Under the pieces are notes generated by a model. That model was not told where the DNA came from. It ran no database searches and was given only the letters and a program-made list of their open reading frames with translations. This document shows, piece by piece, positions 12,171 through 26,127 of a DNA stretch of 64,000 nucleotides. The stretch is from Quercus robur (taxonomy: Eukaryota > Streptophyta > Magnoliopsida > Fagales > Fagaceae). The stretch spans positions 8,283,001 through 8,347,000 of the forward strand of contig NC_065535.1 of assembly GCF_932294415.1 (NCBI RefSeq), given 5' to 3'. Position 1 is the stretch's first letter. Each line of letters begins with the position of its first letter. Both the position numbers and the translations under genes were made by a program.

Positions 12171-12441
12171 ACCCTGTTTGAAAATTGCTTGAGATGTAAA
12201 TGGAGGTGAATTGATTGCAAGCAATCATCATTTAAGCATGCGATTCGCTAAGAATAAAAAATTAAAATTATTTCACAATTTAACTTATTTTTGTTACTAT
12301 TCATAGATTCTATTGCACTTTTTGACACTATTCAGGAGCCTCAGTCCACTGTACTATTTCAACTAACTCTTACATTTATCTACAGTACTTTCAGCAATAA
12401 TTTTTCAGTTTCAACAAAATAAACAGTATCCAAACACACCC
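12171..12441 (-). mobile_element. Tourist-like (PIF/Harbinger) MITE with TAA target duplication
   Basis: Inverted ends (ACCCTGTTTGAAAA on the left, reverse complement of the right GGGTGTGTTTGGATAC) are flanked by TAA at 12168-12170 and 12442-12444. The interior contains the family's TTCAACAAAATAAACAG and CTGTACTATTTCAAC motifs in reverse orientation. Confidence 0.6.
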
Positions 12442-13808
12442 TAAATAAATTGTGAAATAAATAAATAGTAGGACCAAGAGAGAAAGTTAGATTCAAACGG
12501 TAGAATACCATAAATCACAGAGAATACTATTACTATTGAGATGTCACTTGTACTCTTGAAAGACGTCACATCATGTAATGACTGCCGACTATGAATAGTT
12601 CCATTTGAGGAAGCATATATAACGTTGAAATTAGAATTATAAAGAGGCTTTTTTGGTTTTTTTTTTTTTAAAAATCTTCATATGAACTTTAGAAGCAATG
12701 ATAAAGACTCTCACAGCTCTATCATAGTCCATTCATGCCTCATCTTAACGTGAGAAATATTTCCCTCTAGTTATTTAAGACGGGGTTAAGGAATCCTGCC
12801 CATGAACTCTTTGCAATCGGTCGCAATAGAACGTAGCACTGTAAAGTTAGACACCATGTCTACAACAACCTTAGCATCTAACTCCATTTCTAAATTGGAA
12901 TTATAAGAGCATTCATTTTTTAATAGGAAAGCAACAACCCAAAACGAAGCTAGATTGATTTAGTCTATAACGTTGTAATTGGCGATTACTTTCTACTATC
13001 AAGATATTAACAGAAAACTTGACTAATGGCAAAACAGAAATCTGGGCCAATATCAAATATAAAACATGTGCGAGGACAAGATTATTATGTTATTTGGATC
13101 CAGATTCTTAGTTTTAACTTTGAAGATAACTTATAATATCAGTTAGAAGATATATTGTTTCAGGTCCTATACAATTATAAGCCAAGATTTGGTATTGATT
13201 TTACTTGCTCTCAGTCATGAAGAAATGTTGTCATAATGCGATCAAAATTATTGAGAGTCAACGAACTCTAGCTCAACTGGCACCTTATGCTATAAGTCTT
13301 AAATGTAGTGTAAGGTCACGACTTCATGACCAATTGAATGCATAACTTACATATATTCCTAGAACCAGTTTCTTAGCCTTAATTAGATCACATTCACAAT
13401 GCACACCATTCAAATGCCAACGATGGAAAGAAAAATCTGGTCAAGTAAAGAGAGGATATGAGACAAAAACAATACAACATGAAGCTTTTTCTTTACTTTC
13501 ATTCATGGCCTTCGGCCAAAAAGCTCTGTTCACTCAACAAAGCTTTCTTTCTTTCTTTTTCTCTTTTTCTTTTTCCATTTTTTTACCCTCAAACTTTCTC
13601 TACAAGTGGCTTTCAGCTTTGAAAGCCCAAGCAACCTTCCGACCCAATTTCTCATAATATTGGGCAAAGTGGAAGGAAACACTACACCTAAGGCTTGTGA
13701 CTTTTACATGAAACCTTTTTTTCCTACAATAAACCCTAGAAAATTACAAGCCCAAATTGAACAACCGACCAAAAAATTAACCCAAAAAAGAAGGGGAAAA
13801 AAGAAAAA

Positions 13809-16800
13809 CTAAAGCTGCCTATTTTTTACAGACGTTCCTTTCCAGGAATTGTTACTCATAAAGAAAATACTGAGCACACGATCAACCAATGAGAGTTTCA
13901 TTTCCCCAGAGCCAGTGCACTGCCCCTCACCTTCCTCCTCACTACTGAAGAGGGTTTGGTCTGAGCAGTCAAGTGATGCTCCACATGCTAAATTATACGA
14001 CTGACATGCTGAATGGCATACACGAAGCCTGTCGTCACCATCATTGTCACACTTCTGGATTGAGATCTGGTAAATGTCCAAACTTTTTTAGTCAGGCAGA
14101 TATAGTGACCAATTAAGTGTTTTAAAATAGCCAAAAATTAAAAATGAGACTATCTATATGAATATATATGCATGAGTGTAAAGCTACAAACAACAAGAAA
14201 TCCTAAAGCCCTACAAGTAAAACAAGGCAATAGCTATTAAAGATGTAACTAGAAATATATGGTATTCCCCGCACATTAGAGAGCCATTTAGAGACCACAC
14301 ACACATGTATATAGATGAGCTGAATTAAAGCATACAAGGGTGACACAATTTTTCATATTTGAAAGTGAGATATTCAACTAATTTCATCTTCATTAACCAG
14401 TGATGCCACTATGTGAACCTCTGTAAAACGTGAATGGAGGATTTGGCATAAACTAAAGATGATCACAACCATAATCCCTGCTTGATTTTATGGGTGGTTA
14501 TGTAAAGTGAAACTTTTGTCCATTTAAGTTTATGCTGAAAAGTTCTTCTATCTACCAACCAGAACTTATCGCATGATTAGATTCGTAAAAATCAGTAATA
14601 AGCTCTTCAACAGTTGATTTTATGAGTTGTTTTGTTGAGTGAGGTCGTGTATGTGTGTATGCTGTAAGGTTCTTTCATGAACCAAATAAAACCAGAGAGA
14701 GAGAGAGAGAGGCAACTCACCCAGCACGCAAGGCGCTTAGCTGCCGCATCACAGTAGCTGCTGCCAATGAAATTAAATAACTTCCTGGCACCACCAGGGA
14801 ACAATCGGTGGTAGTTGGGCTTCACAACTACTTCCTCTAGCTGCTGCAGTATGCTTGGTTCACTAGGTGCACAGTGCTGTCCAGATATATCACTTTCAAG
14901 CACATTTTTACAAACTAAAAGACTAGAGGAGAGCATGGAGCTGTTTTGGCATGTGTAACCCGCATAGTCTGAACAACGGAATTCACAGACTCCATTATCA
15001 CAGACCCCACCATGAAGGCTGCATTGCTCATCACAAATGGCTGCATATTATGCCAAAGAACAATGTTAACAGACTACAGAACCGATTGCAATAATATAAA
15101 GAAAGAGCATCATGTGCATGCAAGGATAAAACAATGACGCTTATGAAGCCAGGAAAGTTGGTCCAAACCCCTTCACCTGGCTTGTGTTTATGTGTAAAAA
15201 CTGTGCCACCGCACTTGAGTTGGCTATGGTTATGATACATGCAATAGTTGAACCATGAGCTTTGAGATAGAACTCATCTCAAAGGTAAGCTCAACTCAAA
15301 TCAACTGACCCTTACACTAAGGATAGGTAACCATCCTTCAAAAGTTGGCCATTCTTCCAACAGATCTGTGCCTTAAGACACTAACAAATGTTGCAAGATA
15401 AATTTCAGAAGTCCCTGGAATGAAGTGGGTCTCATCTTTATCTGTAACTTAAGTAACAATGGCCTCAACATTGATACAGAGTTTCCCTTATATGAGCCAG
15501 TGCTATGGACGGCATTGCCATCATTATTTGTTTTCCCCCATAAACAGAATGATTTTTTGAGAAAGGATGATTGATTACTAATAATATCAACCATGAAAAC
15601 ATGAAAGCCACCAAAAGTAGGTTCCTTGCAGTTTCACCATAAATAAAAAAAGAAATAGTCAACAAAATAGGTTATTTATTTACCAGTGGAGCAGTCAATG
15701 CCTGTGTATCCGTTTTCACATTTACAAACCCCATTAAAGAGGCATTTGCCATGCCCATTACAATTGCTTGGGCAGGTTCCTGTAAAAAAGAGCAATTTAG
15801 AGTTGAAAGCAAATCAAAGATAGCTGAGAAGTGTGGAAAAATAATATTACATTTTGAATAGTAACTACAAAGTAGGAAAAGAGAGAAATAAAAGCTCACG
15901 TTGACTACAATCGTGACCATGAAACCCTAGAAAGCAATGACACCTTCCATCAACACAGTCTCCATTGAAAGTACACGAATTGGGACAATGCCCAGATCCA
16001 ACAACTGGGCCTGTACTACATAGCTCATGGTATGCAGGGCAGATCAATTCACCTACAGACAGACATCAAAATTTATTTAAAGATATCCGGGAAGAAATAG
16101 ATTCTGTGATATAAACATTCAGTACATAGAACAGTATAATTACCATTAAAGCCCAAGAACTGAATTGGTCCACCAGCTTCTGGACATACTTTCCACATAC
16201 CATCCACGGCAACCTGAAAAGTATATTATTAGAATTACAATGGGAGAAATACTGCAGTAAAAGATAGAAAACAATTAAATCCAAAAATGAATCTTCACCC
16301 CACTAATTGCTGTAAATAGCAGGAGCAGTTGTGGCCTTCTTTATATTTATTTTTATCCAAGTCATCACATAGAAATTTGATGGAGTTCTACTAACTTAGA
16401 AGCTCAAATCATCAGAACACAGTTGTCACACTTCATTCACTCCCATGACCCATGCCTAACTCCCCTCCTTCAGTCTTCACACAGTTGTTCTATTTTCATA
16501 AGAAACTCTTGCACTGCAAATGCAGGATTGTATATAATCATGTGTAACTTTGATATGAACTTCAATCCCTATTTATGGACGTGCATTTAATTCAAAGTTC
16601 CCCAATTTGTCCAAGGAGGGGTGTTTGCTATCAATGACAAGCCCACCTATTTAGGTTTAGATACACAGAAAACTGGTGTGGACATATGGAAAGGCAACCT
16701 GCATCAAACCAGGAACAAAAGAACGCTAGACAAAATGCAGTCACCATCAAGCTACCTATTCTTGAGGGCTAATTTTGACAATTTCCTATGTCAAGCATTC

Positions 16801-19800
16801 TAGGATCTAATTAGGCTTTCATTTGTAATGGCAGCTGTACTTACACAATAAACAAAACAAGCTCATCCAAACACACATTCAAAGTTCTGTCTATATTTTA
16901 TTTGACCTTATCTCTCCACAGCAGTGACAGAAGGCTCGAACATGGCATCAAATCCAACAGAGAAATCAACATATAGGGCTTTCTGTTTAGTTCATAGTTT
17001 TTTAAGTGCATTGTAGATACTATATATATATTGAAGCTCCAAATCATACCTCTAGTGAGTTATTACTGCACCTGTGCTGATAACAACCATTTCCTTGGGT
17101 CATAGTACCACGTACAAACCCTGTACGCACTAATGACGAGGCCATACACCTAGATTTTGAAAAGAGAAAATTCATGAACAATGGTACTTAAGGTTTAAAC
17201 TACATTATATAGCATATCAAGCTTTATAGAGCTAGTTAAGAAAGTTCCAACCACAAATCTGACCTAGAGTTACCCCCCCGCACTTCACCCAGCATTCTGT
17301 CCGGTGCTCGTGCACTGTTAGTGTCTGTACATGATCCATCAGAGTAAGCAACAAAGTACGTACAATAATCAGCCAACGAGGACTGCCCACCTGCAATTGT
17401 AGAAATATTACAGAACTTTACATTAGTGATCCAAACCGACCAATTGGCCACCTGATATTGAAATCCATAAAATGGATCAGCATATGCTTTGAAATGAAGA
17501 ATGCATGGATTTAATTTATTCGCATACCACCAAAAGAGTTATGGGTACTATCATCAATGATACCAACTAAAAGATTTCAATATTGTCAGGTCAGTGGAAA
17601 TGATGACCGTCCAACCAAGGGATCTCACTCCCTAGCATCAATATTTTGGTGAGTTACAACTTTACTGGTTAGCATAGAGAAGGGGTACCAGACACATCAC
17701 AATGCTTTCAATTAGAAATTGGTTGCACTAAAGCTATACTATTTTATCTTAAGTATATACAGGATCAAGAATAATTTTTTCAGTTCCATAGAAACCTAGA
17801 TATTATTTTGTTTGTCGTTCATTATACAGGGCTTTGGGTCATATTTATTCTTGAAGGGTTCTAAATCAAATTATCAAGCAAAATTCCATCTTTTCTTTTC
17901 TTTTTTTGGTGATTCCAGTTGGTAATTGCATGCGTAAAACAAAGCACAATGAGAAGTTGATGAGTATATTATCACTACATATGAGGTAAATGACAAATAA
18001 GACCACACCTTTGTTAGCCTGCGGAAAGTAACGAGCCCACTGAGGGAGATCTCCGCTATAACTTACGATAGGGCAGTAACCCTCTGCCTCCCTGTTATAT
18101 GTACAGCCTGACAACTGCGTTGTGTTGCAATGGTATGCCCCCTTCCAGAGATTGCAAGGGGAGGTGACAAATTCAGTTCCTTGGTTGCGACCCCAATCAA
18201 GACGGTCTGCCATACTATAATTAGCCTTGTACCATCCACTATCTTCTAATAAAGCAAGTGTCATTTTTGAAACTACTGATCTTGTATCCACTGAACCCGT
18301 CATAATTTCATTCATCAGAAGTCTTTTTTCCCAGTGAGATCCTGCAAGCAAGTTGTTAAACGATTAATCACATATTCAATTTCATTAAATGAGGTATGTG
18401 TCAAAAAGTAAAAGATGCTGCTGTCCTAATTACTTCCCTATATTTTAAAAACATTAAGCTCACATCAACCAACTAAATGTCATCCTCCATAAATATCATA
18501 TTTTCTATGACAAAAAGGTTTTTGGACAACTTATAAACCACTTCTGCAAGATTCTGGGACAAACTTCATAAGAAAAGAAATAAAAGAAAACCTGATGTGC
18601 CGCGTCCTCCTCCATCTTCTAGCTCTAAACCAGTAAAATTCTCAGAAAATGCCTGCCATGAAACATTCATAAATCATATAGAGGAAATTTAAATTAACAA
18701 AACATCAAACAAAATGCCATTCAACAATGTGGATTAATAAGCAAGAGATCAATTCACTGCATCATAAAAAACATTGACAATTACCCCATAATGATATCGG
18801 GAGTGCATGACAACACGTGGAAGCACCACACGTGTCGCTATCCGTCCAAGCTTTTCATCCATAATTTGTTCTGTAACCTGTAGATGAGAAGTGACAATAA
18901 GGTTCCAGAAGTGAGTGCCAATGAACCTTTAGATGTAGAAGACTAGAATTATAACAATAGACATTAATGGTCTTTCATACTGAAGACCGAAAAGACAAGA
19001 TATATCTATAAACTAAGGAACAAAAACGAAGGTTCCATAGCATTCATTTTCAGGCAAGCATATAAGCAACACTTGAGGCTTTCATTTTCCAAGTTCATAT
19101 TTTAATTTTTAAAGTAACTTCATGTCAAAATGCAAGAATAAAACTTTATTAGAATGCTGACCCAATGCCATTGTAATTATCATAAAAACCAACAACTAAG
19201 CAGAAATTTTAGGTCAAAATTTATTGTATTTATTTCATAAAGCTGCATATGAGTGGTTGACAAAATATCAAAATTTTCTATTTAATTGACCATACCAAGG
19301 CAAATGTGCTAAGAGTGTTAAGGCACAAAAATTAGGTTATATTGGCAAGAGGACTTATCATTTTCTTGCAAATTCATTGCATCTTGCTTACTTGAATATG
19401 GCAAATGAAGAAACCTTTTTATTTTTGGGCAAGTAAAATTGTAGATATCAACTACCTGGGCATGTGTGGTAATTACTCCAATTTACTATTTGAAAATGTG
19501 CGGATCAAAAACAATACAAATTAATTTTCTTGTCTTTATCTCTCTATTGTGGATCTAAAATTACAAGTACAATTTACCTGACTACGTCGTCTTTTCCTTT
19601 CATCCCTAAAATGAGCAAAGGCATGGGGATCAAAACCAAGAACATGCATAACCTGCAACAGATCAAAAACATGTTGAAGAGCACAAAACACTACTTCCAA
19701 TACTCATCGAATTTAATATATACAACCAACTGACCTCATGTATGAGAGTGGCTGAAAGTAAAGTCTCTGCTTCAGCTGTCAAATGGCGAGGAGCAACATT

Positions 19801-21959
19801 CACATGTCCTACAAAAAAAATAAAGAACCATTGGCTCCAATTTCAGACTTCTATCACATGCAACAGTTAGATAACACTCCAGACCAAAAGATGTCACATT
19901 AAAGAATTACCAGCAATAGCACGGCCCCATTGATCACGTTCACATGCTACTGCCCACGCAAGAGTGTTGCCAGTGGTAGGTCTTGTAGTCACCAAAAGAA
20001 CCAAGTCAGCATCAGCAACACCATCTGAGGAAAAGCAGCGAATAAACAGAATGTTAGTTAATTAGCAACATAACAAGAAGCACCCGTAGAAACCAGAAAG
20101 GTATAAGCTCCACAAAAGCTACTCAATTGCGATGAAGATACCTTCAACATATTCACGTGGAAGCTGTACTCCTCCATCTTGTCCACAGGCAGAATATCCA
20201 CTTAACCGCAGATTCCCTTTCACAGGCTCAACAGATAGGGCTCTCCTGAACCAGTCCGCTGTCTGACCCAAAGCCTGCAATAAGTTGCTTTCAGAGGATA
20301 AGTTTTCCTGTTCAATGAAAAACTCTCTAAAAGAGTGATGTAAATGACAATGCCCGTGGCCATACAGTGATAGAGGAAGGACACAAATCATTGCACAAAG
20401 AAAACTGATACAAACTTCATCAGAATTTAAAACGCAAAATAAGAGTAACTAAACAAAGAACAAAATCAAACCTTGCGAAGACGATGCTTTTTGTCCTCCC
20501 CAGAAATATCATCCAAGGTGCAGTTATACCAGCAGTCACCAAAAATTGGAGGCTCACCATGAGGATTGCAAGAAGGAGACCTGGGATGAATAGTCGCAGG
20601 AGGCTCACCAAGCTGTTTAAAGAAACAGGTACATGAGCAAACCAACATAAGTTTTACTGGCATGGGCCATGTACACAACAGAGTATACCAGTTTAATGTT
20701 AACACTCACCTTCACAACATCACCAACACGTCGACAATCTCTGTCTGGCGAGTGGCCAACGGCATCATAATTTAAATATATTCTAATAGGCTGCTTCGCA
20801 TCCTTTTTCCTCACAGGGGATTTGGGAAGTTCAAGCAATGCCCTACCTTTCTGATGAAGTGGTTTTGAGGTATCTGACTCCTTATAAACTTGTGGGGTAA
20901 CGGAATAAACCTTGAGACCAGGTCGCCGCCTCTGTTCAATTATCTGGTCATGGATACAAGAGTGTGATGCAATGTTTTCCTCGTTTTCCCGTTCTAGGCC
21001 TTGCCATTGCTGTTGATGTTCTAGGAATTTTCCACTAGCAGCGTCCAACCATACCAAAATCAAGAAAATCTGAAGCAGAAAGCAGGTAACCACCAAAAAA
21101 AAAAAAAAAAAATCACAAAATTAGAAAAATAGAAAAATTTTCATCTGGGCATTCTATACTAATCAGGTAAACATAAACACAATCCAAAAACGAAATTTAA
21201 GATGAAACATAAAACTAATAAGAATGCAGATATATCTAACAAAATTTTCATCTGGGCATTCTAAACAGAATGAAAACATGAACACAATCAAAAACCTGAA
21301 TTTAAGGTGAAACATAAATCTAACAAATAATCATTACAAACATAGTTCAGTTTTATTTTTCCTCCCTCTTTCCATTATGAAAAAGAACAGATCTAAGAAA
21401 ACTGAACTCAAAGTAGCTAAAAACAAAGCACATACTAAAAACCCAAGCAAAATCAAGTAGTGCAATTTCTCCTCTAACAAATTTGCCAGCTCAAGCACTA
21501 ATTTTCCATAAATAACAAAATAAAAAATCCAAAAATAGAAATAAATATAACAAAATCCAAACAGCAAAAAAATAAGAAAAGAAAAGGAAAGGCAAAGTTC
21601 TTTTCCCAAACAAAATCAGTTAATTTTAAACCCTAAATCTCCGCGTTTGGTTCCCAAAAAAAACACAAAACGAAGCTCAAGTATAGTGTCAGTTCCAAAA
21701 ACACCCCCCAATTTTTTCCTACTACTTTCCCACACTTTGTCGGCAACCAAACACAGCCTATAATCCTAAAAATTAAAAATTAAAAAAAAATAAATAAAAA
21801 ACTAAAAACTAAACCCTACATCTTCAATTTCTTAGAGCACCGAAAATTCCCAAAAAAAATGGCAGAGCTTACCTCGTAAATAACGATGGCGAAGCGAAGC
21901 TTGGTAAGGAATCGAAATCTGGGTACCGTACATGTGCCACACCAAATCATTACCTCCAT
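13809..21959 (-). CDS. leishmanolysin-like zinc metalloprotease (peptidase family M8), 17 exons, 864 residues
   Basis: Exons in gene order: 21873-21959, 20710-21069, 20472-20612, 20142-20274, 19911-20024, 19735-19808, 19578-19652, 18785-18877, 18592-18652, 18009-18341, 17264-17390, 17050-17149, 16144-16213, 15900-16052, 15684-15779, 14721-15040, 13809-14066. All introns are GT-AG and the frame stays open. An in-frame TGA precedes the chosen ATG. Residues about 20-40 form a hydrophobic signal or anchor. SHSCIHD (about 64-70) resembles the propeptide cysteine switch of M8 enzymes. The zinc site is [11 protein letters not shown] (His302, Glu303, His306), a third His382 in GSHWEKR and Met393 in NEIMTGSV (Met-turn). 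Three cysteine-rich EGF-like repeats follow (about 600-705). The family cleaves proteins at the cell surface or in the secretory pathway; the plant substrate is unknown. Length and layout match the single plant orthologue type. Confidence 0.93.
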
Positions 21960-22715
21960 GAAGTTTCAATATCGCGAAAAACTCAAACTCCAAGAGCTCC
22001 GATTCCATCAAATCGCCGGCGATTTTCCGATCGGGTTTAAAACCACGAAAAATCGCTGGCTCTCCCGCATTATTCCCAAATGCTCTGCCTCCAAATCTAA
22101 ATTACACATACAAAAAAATTATCCAATAAAAAACACACAAACTCTCTCACAGAGAGAGAGAGAGAGGCTTTTTTGGGTTCTTCAAAGAAGAAGAAGAACA
22201 AGTGTCAGTGTGTGAAAAGAGATTCTGATTTTGAAAGCACCCACACACCAACACCAATAGCACCACAACAACAAAGTTGCTTTCAATGGTCTCGTGGGAA
22301 ATTTAATTTCAGTGGATTTTGTTTTCGTGGCATTTGATTTTTATTTGTGAGAGTGTGTGTGTGAAATACAAAGAGAGAGAGAGAGAGAGAGAGAGAGACA
22401 ATGAACAGTGAGAGAGTGAGACACAGAGAGAGAAAGATAATAGAAAAATCAAAGTAGATTGGGTGGGGGTGGGTAGCTCTCACATTTTTTTTATTATTAT
22501 TATTTAATGTTTTGACCTTTTGGGATTTTTTTTTTTTTTTTTACTTGATAAATTAAATAGTGATACAGCTGGTTCTTAAAATTACAGGGATGAATTTGAA
22601 TTTGAATTTGTGTTTCCTAAATTGTTTCGATGAATCAAATCTTTGTACAGTTATGACATATAGGGGTCAATGTTTTTATATCTGTAGAATCAAATCAAAA
22701 CTAATTTTTCATTGG

Positions 22716-23353
22716 TGTGTTTGTTTTGGGTGAAAATGGTTTCAGGAAATCATTTTTCGTAAAATAGGCTGTTTGGTTGGTTTTGAAAATAAAATTTTCC
22801 GGAAATCATTTTCAGTTGACCGTAAAAAAGTAGCGTTGACCACGGAAATTCATTTTTGTTCCTATTTTCACTTCAAATGATTTTCGGAACTGAGACGCGC
22901 AAAGAGAGCTCACAGACGCGCAAAGGGAGAACGAGAGAGATCGCGTCGTCGATCGCACCGTCGATCTCACGAACACACAAAGGGAGAAAGATTGAGCCGT
23001 CGATCGCGATCTCGCCTTCGCACCGATCGCGATCTCGCGAAGCACCGCGCCGATCGTGATCTTGCGAAACGTCGATCGCGATCTCGCGAAGCACTGCGCC
23101 GATCTCGCCTTCGCCTCCGCCATGCAATCTCGCCCCTCGTCGAACCCAGTCGCCTCTCTCTCTTCCTTCTTCTTTCAATTTGACTGGATTTGATGATTTT
23201 TTTTTCCTGGGTTTTGTCTCTTCCTTCTTCTTTTCCAAACACCAAAAAAAAAATTTCAAAAATTTTTTTGAAATGCAACCAAACACATGAAAACATTTTC
23301 CTTTCCGGAAAATGAAATATTTTTCGGAAATGCTTTTACATGAACCAAACACA
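22716..23353. mobile_element. MITE-like element with GC-rich palindromic core
   Basis: Termini are imperfect inverted repeats (left TGTGTTTGTTTTGGGTGAAA; right end reads outward TGTGTTTGGTTCATGTAAAA) followed on both sides by TTTCCGGAAA/GGAAAATG-type motifs. The core, about 22.92-23.11 kb, is made of repeated CGATCGCGATCTCGCGAAGC-like units rich in CpG, unlike the AT-rich surroundings. No target duplication could be fixed. All open frames here come from this repeat. Confidence 0.6.
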
Positions 23354-24667
23354 GCAGTAATGATATGGTTACAAATTATTTTATAACATTTTTTTTAAAT
23401 TGTTAATATGTCAAAATTTTATAAGTTTTCATCTGAGTCGGTCACTAACATTATCTGAGTCAGTCACTTAAATTAAAGACTAGTTTTTTGAATAAACACT
23501 AGACTTTAAAATTTTAATTTTGGAAGGGATGTATATGAAATATAATTTTGGATTTATGTTAAAAGAAGAAGAAGATATAATTTGATTTTTTTTAAATGTG
23601 AAAATCTATCTAATCTCATCTTTAAATCCATGTTTTTGAGTCAAAAAGTTACCAAATTAAAAACAACTCTTTGGTTGGCCTAATTTTAAGGTTTCCTAAA
23701 TATCCCCATAGTTTAATGTATACTTAACATTTTTTATTCTCTTTTTGTCTTTTTTTTTTATTATTATTTTGGTGAATTAAGTCACGAAAATTTAATATTG
23801 TTTTGAAGAATATCCTTCAACATAATATGTGAAAATTGCTTAAGAGAGTGTATTGTGTGTAGTATAACTTGTCCCACCCTCCCTTAAAAGTTACAATGGC
23901 TTTTGAGTGGAATTAAGGTGTGCTTTTATGTTAGAACCTATTTTCCTCTCCCTTGTGTGTGCGTGTATTTGTTTCTCAAATAATAATAATAATAATAATA
24001 TGTGAAAATTCATAAAATCATTGATACATATTAATTCACGTATTCACTAAATTAATTTAAGGAATCACATAACTATTAAGTAAAGTCATGTGACTGTATA
24101 TGGATAGTCTTTTAAATTAACATATAATGTGTTAAAGGATCCATATTAATCTGATGAAAAACTTGTCCTATTGATTATCAAAATAATGTATTTGATTTAG
24201 CAAAAATAATAATAATAATAATAATGTATTTGAAGTAACTATAAGTAAATACGAAATTTTACGTAATAATATATATCTATCTCATTTTTAAACCATATGT
24301 TTTACCTCAAAATTTACTAAATAAAAATAAATAAAAAACTTCAGGTTGGCCTAATCTTGTGGTTTGCCAACTAATTTAATGTATACCTTACTTGAAATTT
24401 TATACAATTTTGTTTGATTTATTCCATGGACTATTTTTTATTTTTGAGGAAGATTGTTCCATGGACTAGGTCATGGCAATTAATGAGTAAAGATTAGTAT
24501 ATGATTTTTGTACGATCATTTTTTCCTAACAAGGGAGTCCAGTTTTGTATGACTTACGATTGAGTAAAACGTAGAGATATATGTGGGGTCACATGCATTA
24601 ATTATTATAACTTGGCTTAGAGGCAGAAATAATTATATCCTTTAACTAAATTTAAACCTTTTTTCTC

Positions 24668-24701
<34 letters not shown>

Positions 24702-25460
24702 TTTTGTACACAATTTAAACTTTTTTTCCTGTCAACTGCTTATATTATGGTTATATATACTTATATACCTTTAATAAAATTACTGTCAACTCTGGTTTTA
24801 TCTCGTTTTAGAGTTTTAAATAAAATAATTATTTTTGATTGATAAAATAAATATTTTTGATTGATAAGAAAAATACAAGTATCTATGATCCATTTATTAG
24901 TTTATATACATAAATAAATCATAGTTATGTGTTTTTTTCTTAATAATTGTGCATGAATTGACTTATCGTTTTGAAAATTGTATAAAAACTTAATTAACTA
25001 TTAAATGCACCTAACGTGTGCCCCTACTAGCATTCACAATGAACTCAACAAAGCAACTATTTTTCAAAATTTTGGTTACCTAACCATTTCTTCATATCCA
25101 AATGAACTCACATTTTTTAGACCCATAAAAGGAGAAAACAGGCAGATAGTGATTTAAAAGAACAATAAAAATAAAAATCGTACGATTCATTATTGTCTTC
25201 CACCTTCCCAGTTGTACGAATGTATATAAAAATTATTGTAAATTTGGAGATGTCAGCAAGATTTTTTTTGTTAAAGGCCAATAGTAAATGAATAGTAATT
25301 CATAATTTGACTCTTTTTTTATTATTTATTTATCATAATACAGTTAAGAGTCAACACATGTATGTGTAGATTCGTGTTAACGTATGTTTCCTATTGTCTG
25401 ATTGTAAAAAAGAAAAAGAAAATGTTAACGCGTGTGTATAATATATATATATATATATAT

Positions 25461-25575
25461 ATTTTTTTTTTTGAGAGAGAGAGTTTTAACTTATGACATC
25501 CGTTTATCATCAGACCAAAATACCAATCAATTTTTAGTGTAGGCGGGGATTGAACCCCAGATCTCTTATATATAT
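25461..25575 (-). mobile_element. tRNA-derived SINE fragment inside an AT microsatellite
   Basis: On the minus strand it reads GATCTGGGGTTCAATCCCCG (B-box-like GGTTCAATCCC), then CCTACACTAAAAATTGATTG and a GATGTCATAAGTTAAAAC tail. AT dinucleotide repeats flank both sides (25440-25461 and 25568-25582), as if the SINE landed in the microsatellite. The A-box half is missing. Confidence 0.5.
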
Positions 25576-25672
25576 ATATATATTGAAATTGTTTAATTGC
25601 TTCTAACGTTTAAAAAAAAAAATGATTAAACTAAGATTGCTCTAATGATTTTGTTCAAATTTCAAAGATGTG

Positions 25673-25810
25673 GGGTTCCAGTTAATTCAACTAGTAAAAT
25701 TTAAATAAGAAATTTGTTGTTCAATCCCTACTTATGGCTCTGCTGCTAGTTGTATGCGGCAACTCCAACTTTGACTCTATTACTTTATCACTAAGGATTT
25801 TTATTTAAAA
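25673..25810 (+). mobile_element. tRNA-derived SINE, diverged copy
   Basis: Head GTTCCAGTTAATTCAACTAG (A-box-like) and, 33 bp later, GTTGTTCAATCCC (B-box-like) have the same order and spacing as the well-delimited SINE at 52120-52280. The 3' part ends in ATTTAAAA. Confidence 0.5.
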
Positions 25811-25970
25811 CTTTTTAAATGGTCAAGTTGTTTGTTTTTGATAAAATAAATTGATTGAACTTAATTTTTTTAGTTTTATTATTGGTAATTTTAGTTATTG
25901 AACTAATTTTTTTAGACTTGTATATTTTGTTTTAAATTTAATCTATTAATTTTTATAGCCTTTAAAAGGT

Positions 25971-26127
25971 GAAAAATGCTAAAACTACAAAATTTTTACC
26001 AATTGCTAATGTGGTGAGTGGTTATTGATAAGTAAAAAGTGATGCAAGTGTGCGAACTAATAAGAATTTACTACTTCAATAGTTTGTAAAAATGTTGTAA
26101 AAAAAATGTGTGACTATAACATTACTC
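25971..26127. mobile_element. short Mutator-like MITE (family with ATGCTA/TAACATT ends)
   Basis: Left end GAAAAATGCTAAAACTACAA; right end reads outward GAGTAATGTTATAGTCACAC. Same terminal pattern as the copies at 48234 and 63688. The flanks TTAAAAGGT and TTAAAAAAA share the first six of nine bases, which suits an eroded 9-bp target duplication. Confidence 0.6.

Larger units (their letters stand above)
10352..13808. other. intergenic region between convergent TLP and M8 protease genes
   Basis: The TLP 3' UTR occupies the beginning. Two Tourist-like MITEs are listed separately. An open frame at 11834-12106 (+) has no recognisable similarity and no splice context that would make it a gene. The stretch 13255-13340 contains CTAGCTCAACTGGCA, reminiscent of a tRNA-derived SINE head. 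Confidence 0.45.

Noticed and set aside
18785-18877. His353 in [10 protein letters not shown] as the third zinc ligand of the M8 protease
   Set aside because: In leishmanolysin-type enzymes the third ligand sits in a GSH-x-K-R context just before the Met-turn, which here is His382 in exon 10.
22812-23352. Several overlapping Arg/Ser-rich open frames on both strands
   Set aside because: They are translations of the palindromic CGATCGCGATC repeat in all frames, not genes.
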